This document shows positions 24,645 through 32,422 of a stretch of 64,000 nucleotides of DNA, one piece after another (the first letter of the stretch is position 1; each line of letters opens with the position of its first letter). The stretch spans positions 372,001 to 436,000 of the forward strand of contig NZ_JAFFID010000001.1 in NCBI RefSeq assembly GCF_017355955.1, in the 5' to 3' direction. The notes under the pieces were generated by a model that did not search any database, had not been told where the DNA came from, and saw only the letters and a list, made by a program, of their open reading frames with translations. The DNA is from Sabulibacter ruber (GTDB lineage: Bacteria; Bacteroidota; Bacteroidia; Cytophagales; Hymenobacteraceae). A program made the position numbers and the translations under genes.

Positions 24645-25301
24645 TTAGATAGAGATATCTTTTAGATTTTGAATGGTCTGCTTTGGATCAGTGGAGTTAA
24701 ATACAAAGGACCCAGCCACTAATACATCGGCCCCCGCCTGTAACAACAAAGGAGCATTTTCCAGGTTTACGCCACCGTCTATCTCAATGAGGCAGGAAGA
24801 CCCTTTCTCCTGAATCATCGTTTTCAGGGCTTTGATCTTCTCATAGGTATGCGGAATAAACTTCTGGCCACCAAATCCGGGGTTCACTGACATGATACAA
24901 ACTACATCAATGTCCTGAATTACCTCAGAAAGGAACGTGACCGGCGTGTGCGGATTAAGGGCAACCCCTGCTTTAGCCCCGGTGGCTTTTATCTGCTGCA
25001 GGGTGCGGTGCAGGTGCGGGCAAGCCTCATAATGTACTGAAATGATATCAGCGCCGCCTTCTCTGAACTGTTCAATGTAAAGCTCAGGGTGTTCAATCAT
25101 CAGGTGCACATCCAAAGGCTTTTGGGCGCGCTTCTGGATGGCTTGCAGTACCGGGAAACCAAAGGAAATATTGGGCACGAAGCGGCCATCCATCACGTCA
25201 ACGTGAATCCAGTCGGTGGCGCTTTGGTTGAGCATTTCTACATCTTGGTCTAATTGGCCAAAGTTGGCAGCCAATACGGAAGGAGCAATTAAATGAGGCA
25301 T
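24645..25301 (-). CDS. rpe: Ribulose-phosphate 3-epimerase
   Basis: 218 residues from MPHLIAPSVLAANFGQL (ATG at 25301); a longer frame to 25373 adds an untypical extension and is rejected. It interconverts ribulose-5-phosphate and xylulose-5-phosphate in the pentose phosphate pathway. Motifs are IHVDVMDGRFVPNISFG (metal His and Asp), DVHLMIEHPE, SVNPGFGGQKF and EIDGGVN with the final metal/catalytic Asp. It is followed after 5 bp by the receptor gene. Confidence 0.96.
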   Translation of the reverse strand: MPHLIAPSVLAANFGQLDQDVEMLNQSATDWIHVDVMDGRFVPNISFGFPVLQAIQKRAQKPLDVHLMIEHPELYIEQFREGGADIISVHYEACPHLHRTLQQIKATGAKAGVALNPHTPVTFLSEVIQDIDVVCIMSVNPGFGGQKFIPHTYEKIKALKTMIQEKGSSCLIEIDGGVNLENAPLLLQAGADVLVAGSFVFNSTDPKQTIQNLKDISI

Positions 25302-25462
25302 TTTGATAATTTTTATTCTAATACAAAGCAACGGTTTCTGACCGCAAAAAGCAATGAACCTTGTATTTAGCAAGTCCTAAATGCCTTATCAAATCTATTA
25401 TAGCGTTAGTTTTCTGAGATTAAGCTAAAACCAGGTTAAAACTTACTGCCAACCCAAATGAA

Positions 25463-25498
25463 AAAGCCCCGCCGGAAACATTTTCCAGGCGAGGCTTT
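25463..25498 (-). terminator. Terminator after the lipoprotein gene
   Basis: AAAGCCCCGCC (25463-25473) pairs with GGCGAGGCTTT (25488-25498) with one mismatch, and the stem continues with CCGGAAA/TTTTCC. It lies just past the stop of the minus-strand lipoprotein gene. Confidence 0.75.
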
Positions 25499-25516
25499 CT
25501 TGCAATTCAAGCGAAG

Positions 25517-26227
25517 TTATTCTTCAATACCGGTACTTTCCAGGATCTCGGTTTTATCTGAACCAGAGACAATGTAATCGGTGCCTACTTCACAGTTAGT
25601 ACCCTGTCCGCTGTTACAATACTCATAGAAGATTACGCTTCGTTTCACGGGACCCACTTCTGTAGCGAGTATTGTATAAGCTTCATCCAGGTCCAGTAAC
25701 TTGTCAAAATCTGCCCTAATGACGGTTAACGTGTTGTCATAGGACAAGCCATCTTCTGAAAGCGCCTGACCCAAGTTTTCATACGTGTAGTACACCGGGT
25801 CTTCGCTGTTTTGGAATCCATTGGAGATGAAAGAATACCCGTTCTTTACCGGAAACACCATTTGCACGGTAGTCTGGTTGTTTTCCTGAACCCGCAGATC
25901 AGAGGAACTCAGAGAAATCAGTTTCACACCATTGATTACCCAACTGGAGCTGGCATCGGCCCGGCGGCTAAGCTCTACCCGGTACCATTCTTTCCCGGTC
26001 TGGTCTTTCAGAACAGTGTCTATCCGTTCCATAGTCTGGTAAGCGGTGGTTTCTACCTTTATATTATTAGTGTACTTGTTCTCTGTGACATTGAAGATCC
26101 AGTACCGGCCTACTTCCAACGGGTAGTATTGATACCCAACACTGTCCGGGTCTCTGGTTATTTCCTCATCACCGCAGGAAGTCAGAAGGCTGGTCAACGC
26201 GACCACAAAGAGCAAGATTCTTTTCAT
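25517..26227 (-). CDS. Hypothetical lipoprotein
   Basis: 236 residues with a lipoprotein signal peptide: MKRILLFVVALTSLLTSCGD, lipobox LTSC, Cys18 being the lipidated residue, followed by acidic residues. The mature part is beta-rich (YYPLEVGRYWIFNVTENKYT, WYRVELSRRADASSSWVING) with two Cys near the C-terminus (EYCNSGQGTNCE) that could form a disulfide. I recognise no functional domain. It starts 18 bp downstream of mnmA and may be read through from it, but no shared function is apparent. Confidence 0.75.
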   Translation of the reverse strand: MKRILLFVVALTSLLTSCGDEEITRDPDSVGYQYYPLEVGRYWIFNVTENKYTNNIKVETTAYQTMERIDTVLKDQTGKEWYRVELSRRADASSSWVINGVKLISLSSSDLRVQENNQTTVQMVFPVKNGYSFISNGFQNSEDPVYYTYENLGQALSEDGLSYDNTLTVIRADFDKLLDLDEAYTILATEVGPVKRSVIFYEYCNSGQGTNCEVGTDYIVSGSDKTEILESTGIEE

Positions 26228-26245
26228 ATGAATTAAAAGACCAAA

Positions 26246-27352
26246 TTAGTCCACTATAAAGCTGGTTTCAATCCAGCCGCCCCCAATGACGTCGTCGCCT
26301 TCGTAGAAGACGGCGGCCTGGCCTGGAGCAATGGCGTTTACACCGGCATGGAATTTCACCAACATTTTGTCGCCCACTTGTTCAATGGTGGCAGCAGTAC
26401 CCGGATCATTGTAACGCACCTTGGTCACGGTCTCGGTTGGCAGCCCGTGCAGGTTCTCGTACTTCACCATACTCAGTTTGCCTACGTTCATGCCGTTCTT
26501 GGCCAGCTGCTCGTAGTTGCCCAGCACTACCCTATTCGTTTCTTTTTCGATTCTGGTTACAAAGGCCGGATATCCTAATGCCACTCCCAAACCTTTACGC
26601 TGCCCGATGGTGTAGAACGGATAGCCTTCGTGCTTGCCCACTACGGTACCGTCTTCCAGCACAAACTCACCGCCGGCCACTTGCTCCTGCAAGGTTGGGA
26701 CCCTTCTTTTCAGGAATCCGCGGTAGTCATTGTCCGGAATAAAGCAGATCTCGTAAGACTCAGATTTCTTCACCAGAGCATCAAATCCGCGGTCCATGGC
26801 CATTTGCCGGATTTCGGTTTTGTGCAGGTGGCCCAGCGGGAAAATAGTGCGGCTCAGGCTCTCCTGCGAGATTCCCCAAAGCGCGTAAGATTGGTCTTTG
26901 TTGTGGTCTTTTCCTTTAGAGATCACGTAACGGCCATTTTCCAGGCGTACGTTGGCGTAGTGCCCGGTGGCAATAAAGTCACAGCCTAATTTATCGGCGC
27001 GGCGCAGCAAGGCATCCCATTTGATGTGGGTGTTGCAGAGCACGCACGGGTTGGGCGTACGGCCGGCAATGTATTCATCGGTGAAATGATTGATGACGTA
27101 ATCCCCGAACTCTTCGCGGATGTCAATGATGTAGTGCGGAAAGCCTAACTGTACGGCAATGTCACGTGCATCATTAATGGAATCAAGGCTGCAGCAGCCG
27201 GTTTCCTTCTTGCTCCCCCCGGAACTGGAGTAGTCCCAGGTTTTCATGGTCATGCCCACTACTTCGTACCCCTGCTCGTGCAGCAGAACCGCCGCCACAG
27301 AGGAATCAATGCCGCCACTCATGGCAACAAGTACTCTTCCTTTTGAACTCAT
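26246..27352 (-). CDS. mnmA: MnmA: tRNA-specific 2-thiouridylase
   Basis: 368 residues. It thiolates uridine 34 of Glu, Gln and Lys tRNAs. The PP-loop is MSGGIDSSVAAVLL (11-24). The two catalytic Cys are in NPCVLCNTHIKWDALL and SYEICFIPDNDYRGFL, and the GKDHNKDQSYALWGI and FYTIGQRKGLG motifs are conserved. Start and length are normal. A -7 element TATATTTG lies about 55 bp upstream on the minus strand (27409-27402). Confidence 0.96.
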   Translation of the reverse strand: MSSKGRVLVAMSGGIDSSVAAVLLHEQGYEVVGMTMKTWDYSSSGGSKKETGCCSLDSINDARDIAVQLGFPHYIIDIREEFGDYVINHFTDEYIAGRTPNPCVLCNTHIKWDALLRRADKLGCDFIATGHYANVRLENGRYVISKGKDHNKDQSYALWGISQESLSRTIFPLGHLHKTEIRQMAMDRGFDALVKKSESYEICFIPDNDYRGFLKRRVPTLQEQVAGGEFVLEDGTVVGKHEGYPFYTIGQRKGLGVALGYPAFVTRIEKETNRVVLGNYEQLAKNGMNVGKLSMVKYENLHGLPTETVTKVRYNDPGTAATIEQVGDKMLVKFHAGVNAIAPGQAAVFYEGDDVIGGGWIETSFIVD

Positions 27353-27401
27353 TTTTTCTAAGATGAAACGGGATTCACAGTCCCGCCGAAAAACAATGTT
27401 A

Positions 27402-27409
27402 CAAATATA
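27402..27409 (-). promoter_or_regulatory. -7 promoter element for mnmA
   Basis: On the minus strand 27409-27402 reads TATATTTG, an exact TAnnTTTG, 50 bp before the mnmA ATG. No well-spaced -33 TTG is visible. A small hairpin (CGGGA/TCCCG) lies in the leader. Confidence 0.4.
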
Positions 27410-27573
27410 GTAAAATTCAAGCGGATTGCCCCTTTATTGAGCCTCAGGCACTTATCCCCTTGTCTTTTTCTAACCCTTTGAGAATGAAATAAGTTTAATG
27501 GAGAACAAAAGGAGTTTGGCGAACAAATAAGCCCTTTTACCGAAAGTTTATAGGCAGAAAAAGTGAAACGCAT

Positions 27574-27581
27574 TACTTTTG
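27574..27581 (+). promoter_or_regulatory. -7 promoter element for the TrpF-like gene
   Basis: TACTTTTG fits TAnnTTTG and lies 55 bp before the ATG at 27637. No clear -33 element is seen. Confidence 0.35.
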
Positions 27582-27636
27582 AGCCGACATTGGTTCTTTT
27601 CAGGGCCGATTTCCTTAAAACAAGCAAAAAACTGAA

Positions 27637-28257
27637 ATGGCACTTAATACAATTGTTTTAGTAAACCAGATTACCAACCTTAGCGATGCCCGCTACTGCG
27701 CCGGAATGGGCGTGGAGATGCTGGGGTTTGCTTTACAGGAAGGGCTTCCGCAGCACATTTCCTCCACCACTTTCAAGGAAATCTCCGGTTGGGTTTCCGG
27801 GGTGAAGCTGGTAGGTGAGGTGAACGATCTTTCTGTTCCGGAAATAGAAGAACTGCTGTTGGAGTACAAAGTTGACATGCTCCAATTAAACAGCCTCTAC
27901 TTTATAGAAGAATTAGACGATCTGCCCCTGCCTATCATTCTGCGGCTGCTCATAGACAAAGACACCGTGGAGGAAAATATTATCAGTACGCTGGAGATGT
28001 ACCAACAGCACGTGGAGTACTTCCTGATTGACTCAGAAGACTTCACTTTCATTGATGAAACCAACCTGCGTTTCCTGCGGGATATTTCCAAAAAGTACCC
28101 CATCTTACTAGGGTTTGGCCTCACCAAGGAAAATACCCGCGAAGCCCTGGAGATCATTCACCCGGCAGGTATTTCCCTGAAAGGTGGCCAGGAGATTCGT
28201 CCCGGGTTCAAGAACTTTGATGAATTGGAAGAGATCTTTGAGCAACTGGAAGACTAA
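27637..28257 (+). CDS. TrpF-like TIM-barrel protein lacking the catalytic cysteine
   Basis: 206 residues. The opening NQITNLSDARYCAGMGVEMLGFAL aligns by eye with the phosphoribosylanthranilate isomerase start (KICGIT-D...GAD-LGF). The end, ISLKGGQEIRPGFKNFDELE, resembles the TrpF phosphate loop. The catalytic Cys of KICGIT is replaced (LVNQIT); the region of the second catalytic residue keeps an Asp (FLIDSEDF), but the GGTG-FDW loop is missing. No trp gene is adjacent. It is therefore probably not a PRA isomerase, but a paralogue with another or lost activity. A strong hairpin terminator follows. Confidence 0.65.
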   Translation: MALNTIVLVNQITNLSDARYCAGMGVEMLGFALQEGLPQHISSTTFKEISGWVSGVKLVGEVNDLSVPEIEELLLEYKVDMLQLNSLYFIEELDDLPLPIILRLLIDKDTVEENIISTLEMYQQHVEYFLIDSEDFTFIDETNLRFLRDISKKYPILLGFGLTKENTREALEIIHPAGISLKGGQEIRPGFKNFDELEEIFEQLED

Positions 28258-28304
28258 CCCGTAGCACAAGGGTTCTATCAAAAAAGAAGATCACTCAAAA
28301 AAGC

Positions 28305-28352
28305 AGACCTGTTTCTGGCGCACTTTCAGGAAAACGCGCCGGAAACAGGTCT
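28305..28352. terminator. Terminator hairpin containing palindromic repeat copy (28311-28346)
   Basis: Two 23 bp arms (28305-28327 and 28330-28352), beginning AGACCTGTTTC and ending GAAACAGGTCT, match at 20 of 23 positions. The central GTTTC...GAAAC is exactly 36 bp, as in the dispersed family. It separates the convergent TrpF-like and trmB genes, and a T-rich run follows. Confidence 0.8.
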
Positions 28353-28367
28353 CTTCTTTTAAAAGCA

Positions 28368-29090
28368 TCAGGAAGTAAACCGAACGTGGTTGAAGGCCTC
28401 GGTATTCTCAGGTACCTCCTTGCTGGGTTTGTCTTGCTGAATAGTGTATTGAAGATACTTGATGGGCACCTCCTGCTCCAGGTAAGTCTTCTCAAAGGTT
28501 GTGTAGATGCCCATGGTGTGCTCCTGCAGATCAGACTGGTATAAATCCCAGGTATAAAGCAGGTTATAGACGCCACGCTCTTCCAGTACTTCCACAGAAT
28601 ACTCAAACAACGAGGCGCTGTCTGTTTTCAGGTGCAGTTTTCCGCCGGGTTTCAGAATGCGCTCGTACATCTCCAGGAACCTTGGCGAGGTAAGCCGGCG
28701 TTTGATGTCGCGCTTGCGGGGCCTAGGGTCCGGGAAGGTGATCCAGATTTCGTCTACCTCGCTCTCCCCGAAGTGCTGCTCCAAGGTTTCAATGAAGATC
28801 CGCAGGAAAGCTACATTGGTTAAACCGGCTTCCTCGGCCAGGGTGCTGCCCTTCCAGATCCGGTTTCCTTTGATGTCAATGCCAATAAAGTTCTTTTCCG
28901 GGTAGCGTTGGGCCATACCAATAGTGTACTCGCCCTTACCGCAGCCTACTTCCAGAATGATTGGATTTTCGTTTTGGAAAAACTCGCTGTTCCAGCGGCC
29001 TTTCAGTTGTTCAAACAGTTCTTTGCCTGGCTCCACCACATTGCGGCGAGTAGCGTTTACGGCAAACTTTTCTAATTTCCCTCTGCCCAT
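28368..29090 (-). CDS. trmB: TrmB: tRNA (guanine-N7)-methyltransferase
   Basis: 240 residues. It makes m7G46 in tRNA using SAM. The SAM-binding motif is ILEVGCGKGEYTIGMAQ, followed by NFIGIDIKGNRIWKG; the catalytic/substrate motif is WITFPDPRPRKRDIKRRLTS. Length is normal. It lies 3 bp after folC on the minus strand and is the last gene of the envelope-folC transcript. Confidence 0.96.
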   Translation of the reverse strand: MGRGKLEKFAVNATRRNVVEPGKELFEQLKGRWNSEFFQNENPIILEVGCGKGEYTIGMAQRYPEKNFIGIDIKGNRIWKGSTLAEEAGLTNVAFLRIFIETLEQHFGESEVDEIWITFPDPRPRKRDIKRRLTSPRFLEMYERILKPGGKLHLKTDSASLFEYSVEVLEERGVYNLLYTWDLYQSDLQEHTMGIYTTFEKTYLEQEVPIKYLQYTIQQDKPSKEVPENTEAFNHVRFTS

Positions 29091-29093
29091 GAA

Positions 29094-30386
29094 TTATAAC
29101 TCGGCGATTTCCGCCACCACAAAGGTACTACCGCCAATGAAAATAACCTCATCTTCCCGGGCAAAGGCTTTCGCAGCTAAAACCGCGTCTTCTACAGTTG
29201 GGTAGGCATGCCCTTTTAAACCGGCAAACTGCGCCTCTTCCCACAGTTGCTGCACCGGCAGGGCCCGGGGAATTTGCGCCTGGCAGAAATAGTATCTGTA
29301 GCTGACCGGCAATAGCCGGAGCACACTTTGGATGTCTTTGTCATTCACCGCCCCAAAAACAATGTGAACCTGCCTGGCCTTCAGGGCAATAAGCTGTTTA
29401 ATCACTTCGCGCAGTCCATCTACGTTGTGCCCGGTATCGCAGATCATCAAGGGATTCTGCCCCAGTACCTGCCAGCGCCCTTTAAGCCCCGTCAGTTCCT
29501 GCACTTTCCGCAAGCCTTCCCGAAGGTGTTCCTCTGATATCTGGAAGCCTTGCCGGTTCAGTTCTTCTACCGTTGCCAATACACCCGGCAAATTGAAGCG
29601 CTGGTAATTGCCTAGCAATGAGAGTTCCAGTTTTTCCAGGTACTCTTGGTCTCCACTGTAAACAGTATATAAAGAGTTCAGTCCGGTGCTCTCCAGGTAC
29701 TCTATTTTAAAGGTTTGGTCAGCAAACGTGAGCGGGCTTTGGGTTTCCTGGGCCTTTTTCTCAAAAACCGCTGAAACCTCAGACTGCGTAGTGCTGATGA
29801 CTGCCGGAACACCTGCTTTGATGATTCCGGCTTTTTCCCCGGCTATTTCGGGCAGGGTGTTGCCCAACAATGCCTGGTGATCATAGCTGATGTTGGTGAT
29901 AAGCGAGACCAGCGGCGTGATGATGTTGGTGGAATCCAGGCGGCCGCCCAGCCCTACTTCAATAACGGCAATGTCTACCTGTTGCTCTACAAAGTAGTCA
30001 AAGGCCAGGGCCACCGTCATCTCAAAAAACGATGGTTTCACCTGTTCAAACAACTCCTGGTGCTGCTGCGTGAACTGGGCCACCTTCTCCCGGCTAATCA
30101 TCTCCCCGTTTACCCTGATGCGCTCGGTGAACTCTTTCAGGTGCGGAGAGGTGTACAGTCCGGTTTTATAACCGGCGGCTTGTAATATGGCCGCCAACAT
30201 GGAAGAGGAACTTCCCTTGCCATTGGTACCCGCCACATGTATCGACTTGAACTTGTGCTGAGGGTTATCTAAGGCAGCGGTTAAGGCCAGAATATTGTCA
30301 AGGCTCTTCTTAAAAGCAGCGTTGCCGATGCGGTGAAACATCGGCAACTGCTGGTATAGGTAATCTAAGGCTTGTTCGTACGTCAC
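29094..30386 (-). CDS. folC: FolC: folylpolyglutamate synthase / dihydrofolate synthase
   Basis: 430 residues, Mur-ligase fold. It adds glutamate to dihydropteroate and folates. The P-loop is HVAGTNGKGSSSSML; further motifs are GLYTSPHLKEFTERIRVNG, VGLGGRLDSTN, and the C-terminal ligase domain ICDTGHNVDGL. It lies 11 bp after the tonB-like gene, so a housekeeping enzyme is embedded in the envelope operon. A GTTTC...GAAAC palindrome at 29743-29777 lies inside the coding region (AVFEKKAQE). Confidence 0.95.
   Translation of the reverse strand: MTYEQALDYLYQQLPMFHRIGNAAFKKSLDNILALTAALDNPQHKFKSIHVAGTNGKGSSSSMLAAILQAAGYKTGLYTSPHLKEFTERIRVNGEMISREKVAQFTQQHQELFEQVKPSFFEMTVALAFDYFVEQQVDIAVIEVGLGGRLDSTNIITPLVSLITNISYDHQALLGNTLPEIAGEKAGIIKAGVPAVISTTQSEVSAVFEKKAQETQSPLTFADQTFKIEYLESTGLNSLYTVYSGDQEYLEKLELSLLGNYQRFNLPGVLATVEELNRQGFQISEEHLREGLRKVQELTGLKGRWQVLGQNPLMICDTGHNVDGLREVIKQLIALKARQVHIVFGAVNDKDIQSVLRLLPVSYRYYFCQAQIPRALPVQQLWEEAQFAGLKGHAYPTVEDAVLAAKAFAREDEVIFIGGSTFVVAEIAEL
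29743..29777. repeat. 35 bp palindromic repeat-like sequence inside folC
   Basis: Starts GTTTCCTGGGCCTTTTTC and ends CCGCTGAAAC; 10 of 17 half-site positions are symmetric. It is the weakest of the three intragenic candidates, but its coding product (VFEKKA) mirrors the hisC copy (VFEKIA). Confidence 0.3.
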
Positions 30387-30397
30387 GAAGGTTGTCT

Positions 30398-31294
30398 TTA
30401 GTTTGCTCTGAGAATAAAGGTGATGGTTCCGGTAGCACCTGCCCCTCCAGATCCATTACTGGTTCTACTGAAAGATGTTTTTTGTACTTGTTCTTTGTAC
30501 CAGTTCACTACTTTGGGGCTCACGTTACTTTCCAGCACCCGCACACTCACCAGGTCACCGTTCCCGTCAATCTTGATTTCGAATTTGACTATCCCGGTTT
30601 CATTGTCAAAGGGATCTGGCTTAGGAGCAACATCATACCGCCATCCCGGAAGGTTCAACCCAGAACCTCCGCCTCCGCCCCCGGTTCCCTTGCCAGGAGT
30701 GCCGTACAGGGCTTTGGAGTCAATGGACCCATTCGGATCGCCTTGGTCACCCACCTTACCGGGACGGTCACCGTTATTGTTACCAGTAGGATTGTTGCTG
30801 GTGCCGTTTCTGCCGTTTGCCCCATTGGTGGTACTTTTACCCGGGTACAATGCTCTGGGTTTCTCTACTACGGGCGCGGGTTTGGCCGGTTCTGGTTTGG
30901 CTACTTCCCTTGGCGTAGTAACGGGCTTGGCTACTTCTTTAGGAGGAATGGCCACCGGACCTTCATCATCGGTGGTAATTACTTTCTCTTCCTGCGCTTC
31001 AGCTGTTGGCTGCTGCTGGGGCTGGGGTTGTGGGGTTTGTACCTGCTCCTCTATCTGGCGGGCAGGTTTGCTGTCCTCGGTATTGGTAGAGGCATTGGCA
31101 CTTGCCAAAGTCTGGATATCGCCAAAACCTTCGGCATCCAAACCATAATTCAGGACAATACCTTCACCCCCGCCTAAGGGAGGATTTGGTGTTTTGAACA
31201 CGATAAAGTAAAAAACCGCAAAAAGCACGATGTAGAAGAGCGTAGCTCCTACTAATGCTTTTATGCGGTCTTTAGATTCTATGGTTGTCTGCAT
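30398..31294 (-). CDS. TonB-like energy transducer
   Basis: 298 residues from MQTTIESKDRIKALVG (ATG at 31294); an earlier GTG at 31315 overlaps exbD. One N-terminal membrane helix (about 13-35) is followed by a long Pro/Lys/Glu-rich and Gly/Asn-rich periplasmic linker (about 60-215) that can span the periplasm. A C-terminal TonB domain (about 225-298) has FEIKIDGNGDLVSVRVLESN and ends ITFILRAN. With ExbB and ExbD immediately upstream it forms a proton-driven motor. The envelope genes further upstream suggest a dedicated partner instead of general nutrient uptake. Confidence 0.85.
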   Translation of the reverse strand: MQTTIESKDRIKALVGATLFYIVLFAVFYFIVFKTPNPPLGGGEGIVLNYGLDAEGFGDIQTLASANASTNTEDSKPARQIEEQVQTPQPQPQQQPTAEAQEEKVITTDDEGPVAIPPKEVAKPVTTPREVAKPEPAKPAPVVEKPRALYPGKSTTNGANGRNGTSNNPTGNNNGDRPGKVGDQGDPNGSIDSKALYGTPGKGTGGGGGGSGLNLPGWRYDVAPKPDPFDNETGIVKFEIKIDGNGDLVSVRVLESNVSPKVVNWYKEQVQKTSFSRTSNGSGGAGATGTITFILRAN

Positions 31295-31301
31295 AAGCGT
31301 A

Positions 31302-31715
31302 TTATGAAGCGCCACTTGGACTTTGGGTTGCCATGATCATTTTCACCTTAAGCCTTGACCCAACCTCCAAAACATCTACTAGTTTCTGAACATTAAGAGA
31401 AGAGTCAACCCTGAGTACCACCGTAGCCTTCTCAATGTTAGAACCGGCCAACTCTTTGGCAAGTTCCGTCTCCAGGTTCTCAGGAGCTACCAGGCGCTTG
31501 TTGATGAAGTACTCTCCATTGGCGGTCACCGAAACATTGATTGGCTCCTGGGCTACTTCTTTGGATGACTTGGCACTTGGCAACAAAAGCTTGATGGCAT
31601 TTGGGTTAGCCATGGTAGAAGCAATCAAAAAGAATAGTAACAGGAAGAACATGATATCATTCATAGCTCCTGTTTCTACGTGTGAGGTAGACCCTCTTCT
31701 TCTGCGTAGTTGCAT
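31302..31715 (-). CDS. ExbD/TolR-family biopolymer transport protein
   Basis: 137 residues. One membrane helix (about 15-37, MNDIMFFLLLFFLIAS) carries the conserved Asp of the proton channel (NDIMFF); the rest is the periplasmic domain (ITVTANGEYFINKRLVAPE-type strand here as NVSVTANGEYFINKR). Charged RRRRGSTS precedes the helix. It lies 4 bp after exbB and 7 bp before the TonB-like start. Confidence 0.92.
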   Translation of the reverse strand: MQLRRRRGSTSHVETGAMNDIMFFLLLFFLIASTMANPNAIKLLLPSAKSSKEVAQEPINVSVTANGEYFINKRLVAPENLETELAKELAGSNIEKATVVLRVDSSLNVQKLVDVLEVGSRLKVKMIMATQSPSGAS

Positions 31716-31719
31716 AAGC

Positions 31720-32421
31720 TTAGTTCTCCTGTAATAAGTCTGTGAACTCTAAGGCGTTGTTTTCAATCTTGTAAACCACGCGCTCCACCATAAGGCTCAG
31801 GTAATGATATCCAACGTGGGCGATGATACCCACGATAAGACCCGCCGCAGAGGTCACCAGTTTCTCGTAAAGACCACCGGAGATCTGGTTAATCCCGAAG
31901 TCATTGGAAACGGAGATCTGGTAAAAGATTTTAATTACCCCGGAGATTGTTCCCACGAAGCCGAGCATTGGGGCAATACCGGCAATAATCCCCAGAACAC
32001 TGATGTTCTTCTCCAGTCTGGAAATCTCTAAACGGCCTACCGCTTCAATGGAGGTCTCAATATCTTTCAGAGGAGAACCAATTCTTCTGATCCCTTTTTC
32101 AATCATGCGGCTCAAAGGAGTGCCGGTCTGGATACAAAGCATTTTGGCTCCCTGCAAATCTCCTCTCAGTACCATCGTTTTCACAGTATCCATGAAGTTG
32201 CTTGGCTCTCTGCTGGCACGCTTGATAGCAAGGTACCGTTCAATCATGATGTAAACGGCGGCAAAGGCAAGAATGAAGATGGGGACCATTACCCAACCCC
32301 CTCGCCAGACCATATCTAACAATGAAATTTCAGGAGCTGCTTCTGTTGCAGCGGTAGCAGTTGCTGCTGCATTAAGTGCGGTATCTGTGGTAGTGGTAAT
32401 CTGAAGAAGAAAAGCGTTCAT
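31720..32421 (-). CDS. ExbB/TolQ-family proton channel protein
   Basis: 233 residues from MNAFLLQITTTTDTAL (ATG at 32421); the frame remains open to 32505 but overlaps the SPOR gene. Three membrane segments are visible (about 40-62, 135-160 and 185-205), with the core GIAPMLGFVGTISGVIKIF and GLYEKLVTSAAGLIVGIIAH typical of the MotA/TolQ/ExbB proton channel. It starts one base past the SPOR gene stop, so the two are coupled. Confidence 0.93.
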   Translation of the reverse strand: MNAFLLQITTTTDTALNAAATATAATEAAPEISLLDMVWRGGWVMVPIFILAFAAVYIMIERYLAIKRASREPSNFMDTVKTMVLRGDLQGAKMLCIQTGTPLSRMIEKGIRRIGSPLKDIETSIEAVGRLEISRLEKNISVLGIIAGIAPMLGFVGTISGVIKIFYQISVSNDFGINQISGGLYEKLVTSAAGLIVGIIAHVGYHYLSLMVERVVYKIENNALEFTDLLQEN

Positions 32422-32422
32422 G

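Noticed and set aside
27358-27627. 89-residue minus-strand ORF upstream of mnmA
   Set aside because: It covers the divergent promoter region with both -7 elements and has low-complexity composition; no family likeness.
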